Below, piece after piece: positions 1-11,200 of a DNA stretch of 64,000 bases. Below the pieces are notes generated by a model. That model had not been told where the DNA came from and searched no databases. It worked only from the letters and a program-made list of their open reading frames with translations. Position 1 is the first letter of the stretch. The number at the start of each line of letters is the position of its first letter. This DNA comes from Macrostomum hystrix (Eukaryota; Platyhelminthes; Macrostomidae). A program made the position numbers and the translations under genes. Location of the stretch: contig CATNEN010000008.1 in the NCBI GenBank assembly GCA_950097015.1, positions 1,984,001 to 2,048,000 on the forward strand, given 5' to 3'.

Positions 1-2480
1 AATAAACAGCCTTCACTTCAGCTCGGTACCAGCCGCCTTCGAACAATCCGATGCAAAACTGTCCGACCATCGGCTCGATCAGCAAGTCGGCTGATGTAGC
101 CACAGCATCAATTTGACTTTGCAAGCTATTGAGCGCATCTAGGTCACTGCACGACTGGATCCACAAGTGTAGCCTAGAGTTGTCATCAGCCATAGGCAGT
201 GCAATGCTCACAACTCCCGATATGGTATTGCCGGGTTTACACTTCTGAATCGTTGGAATCTTTGATTTGTTGGCTTCTGATTCATCAATGGTTTCAACTA
301 GCGTAGCTGTGGAGTCTACAATGCTTACGGCGGAAGTCGTTATTGATTCTAAAACACTCATTTCGGCCGAAACAGTTGGCAAATCACAAGGCGTAGAAAA
401 CTCAATGATGAAGTCAATCTCTCCGAGTTCGACAAGCTTGTCACAGGCCTCTGCAGAAAAGCAACAACCGTCTGGCGAAACGATGATGCACTCAAAAGCA
501 AAGGCGTCGCGATACAGATCGGCACATTGCGGAAGTGCTTTCAGTTGCAACTCGTCTAGAGTGCCTTCCTCCTCATTGCCGTAGTCGATAAACAGCACTC
601 GCACAGAATCAGAATAAACAGCCTTCACTTCAGCTCGGTACCAGCCGCCTTCGAACAATCCGATGCAAAACTGTCCGACCATCGGCTCGATCAGCAAGTC
701 GGCTGATGTAGCCACAGCATCAATTTGACTTTGCAAGCCATTGAGGGCATCTAGGTCACTGCACGACTGGATCCACAAGTGTAGCCTAGAGTTGTCATCA
801 GCCATAGGCAGTGCAATGCTCACAACTCCCGATACGGTATTGCCGGGTTTACACTTCTGAATCGTTGGAATCTTTGATTTGTTGGCTTCTGATTCATCAA
901 TGGTTTCAACTAGCGTAGCTGTGGAGTCTACAATGCTTACGGCGGAAGTCGTTATTGATTCTAAAACACTCATTTCGGCCGAAACAGTTGGCAAATCACA
1001 AGGCGTAGAAAACTCAATGATGAAGTCAATCTCTCCGAGTTCGACAAGCTTGTCACAGGCCTCTGCAGAAAAGCAACAACCGTCTGGCGAAACGATGATG
1101 CACTCAAAAGCAAAGGCGTCGCGATACAGATCGGCACATTGCGGAAGTGCTTTCAGTTGCAACTCGTCTAGAGTGCCTTCCTCCTCATTGCCGTAGTCGA
1201 TAAACAGCACTCGCACAGAATCAGAATAAACAGCCTTCACTTCAGCTCGGTACCAGCCGCCTTCGAACAATCCGATGCAAAACTGTCCGACCATCGGCTC
1301 GATCAGCAAGTCGGCTGATGTAGCCACAGCATCAATTTGACTTTGCAAGCTATTGAGCGCATCTAGGTCACTGCACGACTGGATCCACAAGTGTAGCCTA
1401 GAGTTGTCATCAGCCATAGGCAGTGCAATGCTCACAACTCCCGATATGGTATTGCCGGGTTTACACTTCTGAATCGTTGGAATCTTTGATTTGTTGGCTT
1501 CTGATTCATCAATGGTTTCAACTAGCGTAGCTGTGGAGTCTACAATGCTTACGGCGGAAGTCGTTATTGATTCTAAAACACTCATTTCGGCCGAAACAGT
1601 TGGCAAATCACAAGGCGTAGAAAACTCAATGATGAAGTCAATCTCTCCGAGTTCGACAAGCTTGTCACAGGCCTCTGCAGAAAAGCAACAACCGTCTGGC
1701 GAAACGATGATGCACTCAAAAGCAAAGGCGTCGCGATACAGATCGGCACATTGCGGAAGTGCTTTCAGTTGCAACTCGTCTAGAGTGCCTTCCTCCTCAT
1801 TGCCGTAGTCGATAAACAGCACTCGCACAGAATCAGAATAAACAGCCTTCACTTCAGCTCGGTACCAGCCGCCTTCGAACAATCCGATGCAAAACTGTCC
1901 GACCATCGGCTCGATCAGCAAGTCGGCTGATGTAGCCACAGCATCAATTTGACTTTGCAAGCTATTGAGCGCATCTAGGTCACTGCACGACTGGATCCAC
2001 AAGTGTAGCCTAGAGTTGTCATCAGCCATAGGCAGTGCAATGCTCACAACTCCCGATATGGTATTGCCGGGTTTACACTTCTGAATCGTTGGAATCTTTG
2101 ATTTGTTGGCTTCTGATTCATCAATGGTTTCAACTAGCGTAGCTGTGGAGTCTACAATGCTTACGGCGGAAGTCGTTATTGATTCTAAAACACTCATTTC
2201 GGCCGAAACAGTTGGCAAATCACAAGGCGTAGAAAACTCAATGATGAAGTCAATCTCTCCGAGTTCGACAAGCTTGTCACAGGCCTCTGCAGAAAAGCAA
2301 CAACCGTCTGGCGAAACGATGATGCACTCAAAAGCAAAGGCGTCGCGATACAGATCGGCACATTGCGGAAGTGCTTTCAGTTGCAACTCGTCTAGAGTGC
2401 CTTCCTCCTCATTGCCGTAGTCGATAAACAGCACTCGCACAGAATCAGAATAAACAGCCTTCACTTCAGCTCGGTACCAG
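1..2480 (-). repeat. Four tandem 612-bp coding repeats (Tudor module)
   Basis: Copies start at 1, 613, 1225 and 1837, and the repeat identity continues to about 2480. Copies 1, 3 and 4 look identical. Copy 2 differs at three bases: two near 738-746, and one near 834. Read on the coding strand, these give one silent change, one Ser-to-Gly and one Ile-to-Val. The period is 204 codons, so the frame is kept. Sequence upstream in the gene (above 2481) diverges abruptly inside the codons before WYRAEV. Confidence 0.97.
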
Positions 2481-5226
2481 TTACCTTCAAAAAAACCTAG
2501 GCATAGCTCACCAATTTTAGGTTTATTAATTTTTATGGCACTGGTGGCAACAATTTCAAGCTTGTTTAGTAGTTCATTTAAGCAAGTTAGTTCGCTGCTC
2601 AGTTGAATCCAGAGATGCAACTGTTTTGAATTACCGCTGTTGGGTTTGGCGATGCTTGTAACTGCTCGGAACCAACCGCTAAGCTTCGCTTGACTAACTC
2701 TTGCTTTGCAATGCGGATGCGTTTCGGTGGGTAAGTGATTGGCATCCATATTTAAACTCATTGTAAATTCGGATTCTGCAGAAACTGGATTGCTAAGACT
2801 TGCTATAGTTGGCAGATCTGACAGAATATCTTGCTCGTTAATCTCTAATCTTACACCAATTGGATTAGATTCTGCTTCGATGACGGTTACACAAAGCGGC
2901 ATGTTGATGAGCTTTCTGAAGCTTGTAATCGCTTCTTCTCTATAATTACGCAGATCGCAACCCACCAGTCTACAGTGAAGTGCGAATGCACAACAGGTAA
3001 GAGCCTCTTGCGAAATTTGTAGAAGAAAGCCTGGCGGAACAAGTGCAATGTTACCATAATCGACAAACTTCACCACAAACTGCGCATTTTCAAGATTTGC
3101 TATGAGAGCAGCACGGTACCATTTGGAGTCCTCCGTGTACATAGCAATGCATGGCTGACCAGCATACAAATCTCCGTTAAGCTTTTCCGCTTTCTTAGCA
3201 ACTTCTTGGACGTCTGCCATGGTCTTACGAAGGAGCTGCGAATCCTCGTCAAGTAGGAGATAAAACGAACAAAGATTCTCAATATGTGTGATGCTTGCGG
3301 TGAATGATTGGCTAGGTGGGGACTTTGCTACGTAGGCTATTTTTAGTGGTGTAAGACGTGTGTCGTTAGAACAAAATGATCCAGACAAGCCACTAGTCGA
3401 ATTGGTAGGCTCAACGAAGTTTTCGACACCGTTCGTTTCAATTGTGAGGTACTCTGAACTTTCAGTGAATAAAACGCTGGCGGAAATGAAATGGCTGGAA
3501 ACCGAATTAATTCTTAGACTACAGCGTGCTCCTGTCAGATTTGATTTGACTGTGTTCTGGAAAGGCCCGAAGTCGTCGATGACAATTTTAATACAGCACA
3601 CTGGAATCCGGCAGATTTTCTGAGAGGCGGTAAACACGTTACTTAGGTGAATATTTTCGACAGTTCCATAGTCGACTGCGAAAATCTGACAGATGTTTGT
3701 ACTAAAGTTAAAACAACATAGTTCACCCCGATAAAGACAGTCGTTATTATTCTGGCGGAAAACAACGGGCGTACTAGCAATGGCCGTTGATGTCGATATC
3801 GGCAAAAAATCGAGTCGTGAAATGCCGCTCATCATAGAAGAAATCGCATCAAGCACAGGCTTGTCTTTCTCCAGTTGAAAATAAGCTGCACCGGGCATTT
3901 CTGTAGCGCAGCAAAGTGCAGAATAAGAGCATCCGGCTTTCAGGCTAGTGAAGTTGTAAGCAGCAAAAGGAGATGATAGCTCTAATCTGTCTATTTGATT
4001 GCATTCGTTGACAGTTGCGGCGGAATGGCCGTTTGCATTCGCAAAAGAATCTGGAGAATTTGGAGCACTTAAAACTGACAGCGGAATTTCGCGTCTCTCG
4101 AGCCACTCTGAAAGACGCATTCGACTGTTGCATAACGTTATCTCGGCAGTGACAAAGCCTGAAGAATCAGAACTCTGGATTGGTGTCACAGACACATTGG
4201 AGGATCCAAGGAAGTCCTTGATTGCAAGTAGCTGATCCTCAGACAATCTATCCTTGATTCGTTGGTCAATCAAAAAGGCAGTAGCTATAGGAGGATACTG
4301 CAAACAGCTAGGAATGGAAAAGCAGTCACTAACGTCGATAATCGCATTAAAGCCATAGTCAATAAAGAGGACTTTGAGCTGCTGGTTGATCTTACACAGA
4401 AGATTCGCTCGAAAAAACTTGCCGCCCGACACGACACCAAAAAAAGTTGGTAGGCTTTCTAAATCATGAGAAAATCGAGAATTGGAAAGTACTTCCAGCT
4501 GGTGTTGCAGCTGATCGAGTCTCTTTGCATCAGAAATTTTTTGAACATAGACAAATCCTTCCTGCGAAACGTGGCTAACGATCCCAAGGAAAACTTTTGC
4601 AGAGCAATTTACATCAATCTGATTCTGAGGCTCTAAATTTAGCGTCTTTGTTGCGATTCCAAACTTGATGTTGATTGACCTGCAGGTTATTCGATTATAA
4701 AGTTCAACTGGAATACGATTTAATTCGCTACAATCTGATTCCTCAGGGACAAATACTGCTTGAAAAGTTTCGCCGGAGTCAGAACTGATGTCAGTCCATA
4801 AGAGCTTGATCTGCTCTGGCTTCCAGCCTTCCTCGGGTTCCTCAATCAATCGTAACTTGCAATGCACTGCTTGATTACATAAAGACTTCAGCTCATCTGG
4901 CAGCACAAACAATGATTGCATTGGGGAAACGACGATTTCACCCAAGTCGACGAGCAAGATCTCGACATTAGGAAGTGCAATACTTATTACCTCTCCACGG
5001 TGAACTTCTTTCAAAAGGACAACAGCAACTAATTGGGCAACATTAACCACAGAATGCAGTTTAAGTAGACCATTCTTGTGATAATCAGTCAGCTGAGCCC
5101 TTAAATTTTGCAACTTCTGTCCTCCATCATCATTGAACTGAAGCCAGAAGTCAGTGGGGCTTATATAGTGTGAACAACGCACAGCTATTTCTGTTGCAGG
5201 ATCTATTTCAATTGGTCGCATGTGAT
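1..5226 (-). CDS. Multi-Tudor domain protein (TDRD-like), partial, giant exon
   Basis: One open frame runs on the minus strand from a splice acceptor (CCCTTTCAG, exon begins 5226) to the window edge, at least 1,740 codons with no stop. It contains extended Tudor (Tudor plus SN-like) modules. Motifs in order: VDLGE near 4945, FIDYGF near 4350, VDYGT near 3678, VDYGN near 3060, then WYRAEV/FIDYGNEE modules with WYRAEV near 2470, 1858, 1246, 634 and 22. The last four modules are 612-bp (204-aa) tandem copies. Extended Tudor domains bind symmetric dimethylarginine on Piwi-family proteins; multi-Tudor proteins scaffold germ granules and the piRNA pathway in the cytoplasm. That role is inferred from the family. 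The first ATG in the exon is at 5221 (MRPIEID), but the upstream phase allows an earlier exon, so the true start is unknown. The C-terminus lies beyond position 1. TDRD1, TDRD6 or RNF17/TDRD4-like orthology cannot be settled. Confidence 0.93.
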
Positions 5227-6600
5227 CTGAAAGGGAATCAATAAAAACCTAATTAAATACATAAAGCTTTATTGTGCCATATATGAATATCTAAAATATA
5301 GCTCATTTTTATGATAAATTAGCATAAGGTTTGTTCTCAACAAAGGAAAAGTTGCATGTGAACAATTATTAACAATATTTGACATCAAACTCCAGGATTG
5401 CAAAGTTGTGGAAAGCTTCCTTAAAAATGATAATTCAAGAATTAATAAAAAGTAATTAAAGCAAAAGCTAGCTCCTGTGTGTACATTAATGATTTTAAGA
5501 GTGCCTGGCAACATTTTAATAATATAGCAAATCAATTAAGGCACATAGAAGCATAAAAGTTAGTAAATATAGTCTTAATAATTGACTTTCTCTTTAATTT
5601 TGCATCATTGCAATCCAAATACTCCCATGTGTAAAATAAACTAAAAATAATTTTTGACTTAATTAAATCATTTCACACCTACAGAATATGTTTATTTATT
5701 TTTTCTTTAAAAATTTCATCACTAAATATCAGAACCTGATATTGCATGCACAAGCAGATAAAAACATATTTAAGAACAAGTCTTTCCATTTGGTGTTAGG
5801 AGAAACAGTAGATATATAATATAAAAACAATTTTTATATTGATATTAAGCTTACTATATTTGGTACAAGGATTTATAACTGAAGGATTTTTTACAGTATG
5901 TTTCAGAGGCTTTGCTTTACCTAATATTCCTCCCTTTAGCTAACATTCTAAGAATATAGGTATTTGGAATAGAAACCAAAACTTTAAGTCAACAAAACAA
6001 GACACTAATTTGTAAGATCAGGGCTAAGCAAGCTCCTTTAACTACAAATATATATATAGTTGGTCCTATATCTACTATGTATCTAAATGGTACTCACTAT
6101 GAAATTTACTAGACTTATTAATGAAAAAGGGGAAATGACCTTAATATTAGAAGTGAAAATGAAAATAGTTTTATGCTTATAATATGAAGTCATAGACAGG
6201 AAATATTGACTTAAATATTTACAAAATATTACTATCACACCAAAAGCATTATAAAAACTAACAATTCTAGAGTGTTATGATAAATTAAAATTACATAAAT
6301 ATTAGGTTTATATAAAAAATGCTTGAGATATATATGATGTGTTATAACTACATTAGTCATTATTAGGCTAAGTTACAAACATGTTTAAGAAGGTAAACAC
6401 AATTCTGAAATGTTTATGAACAAAAGGTTGAATGATTTAAGCAAAAAATATAGTAGGGTTTAAACTGTATGGTCCAATAATTTACATATTCAGGGGCAGA
6501 AATAGTAGATAGAGATCAAGGTTTTAGTAGCTATGGAGTATATATGGTATAAGTGCTTGCACTATGTGTTGTACCTAGTAGAATATTGAGACTAGGTCAA
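5227..6600. other. AT-rich spacer, intron or 5' region of the Tudor gene
   Basis: AT-rich sequence without a recognisable exon, RNA gene or repeat. It must contain at least the intron upstream of the 5226 acceptor. The first Tudor-gene exon could be here or further right, but I could not place it. Confidence 0.5.
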
Positions 6601-6635
6601 TGCATTTTAATATACATTGATTCCAGTATACTTAG

Positions 6636-7070
6636 TTCCAATTCTAAAGTCTGACTGGCACTGATTGATCATTTTTAAGTGGTCAACTTGTTTGCAGTCA
6701 CTACACTGTTTACAAACCATTAGAGGCTTCATAATGTTCATAAACAAGGGCTTGTTATAAACCTTGGTAGACACAGCCCTGGTGCTAAGGACAAGATCAA
6801 TGTTGACATCAAGAAAAGGGAGCTGCTTGTCAATCACTTCAACAGTGAATTGGATGTTTTGATGGGTGGCATTGAGAAATTCTTTGAGAAAACATTTTTA
6901 TGTTTGAACAGAACATCAAAGCTGGCAAAATTTTTGTTCAAAAAGTGTTTGTTGAAGCATAGGGCACTTTCTAATTGCATCCTTTGTTTCTCCCAATGGA
7001 CCATGTCTTTTGTTGTGACAGCGAACAAATTGACCACATAAAAATTATCAATTAGTGTCAGTCAGACTAT
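6636..7070. repeat. Inverted repeat flanking the reverse-transcriptase relic
   Basis: About 60-65 bp at 6645-6710, reverse complemented, matches 7009-7066 at roughly 85 percent. The shared core includes TTGACCAC and GTCAGTCAGACT. Both arms encode a similar peptide pattern (C..C.Q.DH.K.IN) when read outward from the relic. The arms bracket the dead RT fragment. Confidence 0.7.
6720..6900 (-). pseudogene. Degenerate reverse-transcriptase fragment (Penelope-like or related)
   Basis: The minus strand encodes FLKEFLNATHQNIQFTVEV followed by LPFLDVNI and, about 15 residues on, TKVYNKPLF. Spacing and residues match the region just after the catalytic YVDD box in reverse transcriptases whose next motif is LPFLDV(L/I), with T(x)VY(R/N)KP further on, as in Penelope-like elements. 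A stop lies immediately upstream, and the frame leaves the family pattern after KPLF, so only a fragment remains. No intact element, YVDD box or GIY-YIG endonuclease was found. Family assignment is tentative. Confidence 0.6.
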
Positions 7071-7079
7071 AGACTAAAA

Positions 7080-8209
7080 ATACGATGTAAATTAAAAAGC
7101 ACAGACCAGTCTCAATAGGCTATTCAACTACAACACAATGGTGCAAGCCACTTGCTCTAGGCCTGACTAAGTGTATAACCTGTCTTCTGGCTCTATAAAC
7201 ATTTCATAAAGGTCTAGCTACCTAGCAAAAGAAGTCTGCCAGCCACGGAGATACAATACGGCGCACTGTAGACTTGTCGTGCATAAATTTATTATAAAAT
7301 GTTACGCACGTGCTGGTCAAATCAATTATATTTGTAAAACATTGACTTCCGTATTACAACAAAGTTCTGACCTTTTGTTTATGAAAAAAATGTTTTAGTT
7401 GGCAGCACAAACTAAGTCACATAAGCTATAAAGATACTTGTAAAATTAACTTAAAGCTAACAATAAATCAGATAAGTATCCGGTCTAAACATTTATACTT
7501 TAATTTTTTTGTCAATATAAGCTTAAGTTTCTTATTAATTAACAAACTTGTCGCCACTATCTGCTTGCAACAATACTTTTTGATGTTGTTTGTGTGCCAC
7601 TGGGTTGGGCCTTTTATCTAGTTCCTAAAGAAAATCAATAAAAATTTTCTGTGTAAACACTGTCATTTTTATATAGTAGCTTTTAAAGTTATATTTTAAC
7701 GAAATTACAATAAACCAGAAAGCTTAATTTTTTAGCTTTGACTATACTTATGGCATATATTTTTAAATTAAATCTATGTTGTGTTTTCGTTATATGAAAT
7801 CACCTAGCAGTCTTTTGGGTAAGAACTTTTCCATGATTTTTTTCCAACCAATGAGCTTTTTGCTCACCTCTTGGGTATAGTAATTTCCCACTCTGAGGAG
7901 TGGAATGATTCCAACGAAACTGCATCCTTTAAGTGCCATTCAGATATATCCATATATATCCAAAACATCCAGATATATATCTGTGCTCAGGATAATGCAG
8001 AAGAAGAGGTTCAGATTGAAGTGATTGAACAGGCTAGAGAGAAAACTAATGTCACCAAGTGCCCTAGTGTTTTAAGGACCATAGCTAGGTGAGATGCTAT
8101 TGGGACCATTGGATTTGGAAGTGTTAAAATGTAAATGCAGAGAGTAAATCATTTGTAAAGAGCTCAAATTGTGTAGTGGAGACACCCTTCAGTTCTTTTG
8201 CAGCCTTTG
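7080..8209. other. AT-rich spacer between Tudor gene and PANK4
   Basis: No exon or element recognised. It should contain the promoters of the two divergently arranged genes; no clear TATA box or CpG cluster stands out. Confidence 0.45.
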
Positions 8210-11200
8210 ATGGTAAGGGAGTCAGGATTGGATAGGTAGAGCAAAAGTTGCAATAGAAGGCAAATGTTCAATCCTTGACGTTCTTTAAGTCGCTGCAAGC
8301 TTTGTGCTGCACTATATTGAAAGCCATGGTACCAGCATAGCTCACATAAATTTGTTTGGCTTTTGCAAACTCTTTAGCACTTGTATTCAGTAGCCTTACA
8401 TAGCTTTGTTGTTAAGAGGTTTGGGTCTAAGACCCGCGGGTCAGCCCTGGGAGGGGCTCTTCCGCTTACATAGCTTTAGGGTTTTATTCTACCTCTGACT
8501 GCTAGCTACACTTATTTCCTAGCAACTTCAACAACATAAGGTTTTCATGAAAATGTACAACATGAAAAATTTTATTTGCATGTATGAGCACATCAACCTG
8601 CAGGCAACCTTGGCAGAGTGGTTAATGTGTTTGCCTCTTATACCAAGGTCCCTGAGCTCAATTCTATGGTGAGGCCACATTTATTTAGGGTGGAGCCACA
8701 GAGAGAAGGTTTGGGGGCTTGCGCAACTTATGCCTTTGAGGGCCAACCTCCAAGGCACAGTGAAGTGTAAACTGCCTGATTATGATAAAGTCAGGGCAGA
8801 TGTACACACCTCTGAGTATGTGCCTGCTTATGGTATCTGTGTGCATGTGTGCTCAGGAGTCCCTGGAATGGGCAGAATTGTCTCCAGTGGGCCTAGTGTC
8901 ACCAAATAATGTGACATTACCTGCAGCCCTCCTGCTATTATTTTTATTATTAACCTTGGCAGGAAAAATATGAAGTGCAAAGATTTCTTGGGCAAGTGTT
9001 AAAGTCCCACTGTGAAACTAATACCAAAAGAAAATATAGTGAGTTGTTGTTTGAATTCTAAGTTATATATTAGTTCATGGCTCAGTTTTCTTTTTGCTCC
9101 ATGTCTATGCTTTTTTAAAACATATGATGGAGTTGTTTTGTGTTTAAAGTAGTTTAGAATGTAATAAAAATGTATTTGACGTGATGCCTCGCATGTCATA
9201 ATTGACAGAATACTCCAGAGTACTGTTCGAGCATTGCCATCAGCGAGTTGAGCGCAGATGTGTTCAGAGATCTGCCAACCGCTCAGCGATTTGCCTTGGA
9301 CATTGGCGGCTCCCTCTCTAAGATTGCGTATCAGAGTAAGAGAAAGTGGCGAAAATCGTTCGTCATTTATGATGACAGTGCTGGCGCAGATTCGCACCTG
9401 TATAGTACACAGGAGCTGGAAAAGGAGGCCGACTGTTTGCACTTTATTAAGTTTGAGACGCGACTGCTGGAGAACTGCTTGGACTTCATCTATGAGAATC
9501 TTAAGGTGCGCGGACACCCTCGATCCTAGCAAGCAATTTCTTATTAGATCCCTTCATGTCGAAGCGTCGTACAATGAGATTTATTCGTGTCGAAACATCC
9601 AGCCTCCGTGATTCTTTTATGTGGAAACATCCAGCCTCCGTGATTCTTTTATGTGGAAACATCCAGCCTCCGTGATTCTTTTATGTGGAAACATCCAGCC
9701 TCCGTGATTCTTTTATGTGGAAACATCCAGCCTCCATGATTCCTTTATGTGGAAACATCTAGCCTCCATGATTCCTTTATGTGGAAACATCCAGCCTCCG
9801 TGATTCTTTTATGTGGAAACATCCAGCCTCCGTGATTCTTTTATGTGGAAACATCCAGCCTCCGTGATTCTTTTATGTGGAAACATCCAGCCTCCGTGAT
9901 TCTTTTATGTGGAAACATCCAGCCTCCATGATTCCTTTATGTGGAAACATCCAGCCTCCGTGATTCCTTTATGTGGAAACATCCAGCCTCCATGATTCCT
10001 TTATGTGGAAACATCCAGCCTCCATGATTCTTTTATGTGGAAACATCCAGCCTCCGTGATTCTTTTATGTGGAAACATCCAGCCTCCATGATTCCTTTAT
10101 GTGGAAACATCCAGCCTCCATGATTCCTTTATGTGGAAACATCCAGCCTCCATGATTCCTTTATGTGGAAACATCCAGCCTCCATGATTCCTTTATGTGG
10201 AAACATCCAGCCTCCATGATTCCTTTATGTGGAAACATCCAGCCTCCATGATTCCTTTATGTGGAAACATCCAGCCTCCATGATTCATTTATGTCGAAAC
10301 ATCCAGCCTCCGAGATCGTAATCTCATAGCTTCCGTCCCCAGAGATTCATTTGTCGAAACATTCATCCTCTCGAGTCTCGAATCCTCACGCAGCCCTCCG
10401 TACTCACGCAGGGATCAGACGGCAGCGGCCTTGAGGTTCTGCGCAAGTCGCCACTTCGAGTTACAGGCGGAGGCGCCTATAAATACAGAGCGGCCATCGA
10501 AGCCAAGCTGGGCTGTATTGTTGAAAAGGAAGACGAAATGGCCTGCTTAGTGCGCGGCTGCGCTTTTATGCTCAAGCACATACCTGGCGAGTTGTTCTCT
10601 TATGACCACGACAGCAGTCCACCGTGCTGCTTCGCAGACGAGTTGACAGACGGCGCGGAGCCATTCCTATTGGTTAATATCGGATCCGGAGTGTCTATGC
10701 TCAAGGTAATTGAGCAAATTTTTTAATTAAAATTTGTCAAAGAACACAATTTAGTATTTTGTTTTATTTTAGGTGGAGAATGAGACTACATTCAGTCGCA
10801 TTGGCGGCACATCGTTAGGCGGCGGCACCTTCTGGGGCCTCGGCTCCTTATTAGCTGGCACGTCTGATTTTGACGAACTGTTAGAAGTGGCGTCGCAGGG
10901 CGATCATCGCAATGTCGACATGCTTGTTGGCGACATCTATGGTGACGTCAGTGCGGGAAGTGTTCACGGTCTCTCATCTGACATTATCGCATCATCGTTT
11001 GGCAAAGCTATGAAGTGAGAATTCCTCATTTCTCATGTTGTTCTGCTTCTCTACTATCTCACATATGACTGCAAAGATAGGAGTTTCAAGCTGTCTTCCC
11101 TAATGGAGCTTTGTTTTATACTCATAACCTTGCGACTATAGCAGCGTTGTACATTCGGGAGAGCTTATTATTGAGTATACTTATTCGCCTCATGTGGAGT

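Noticed and set aside
267-2420. Four identical 105-codon plus-strand open frames
   Set aside because: Antisense shadows of the repeated Tudor modules.
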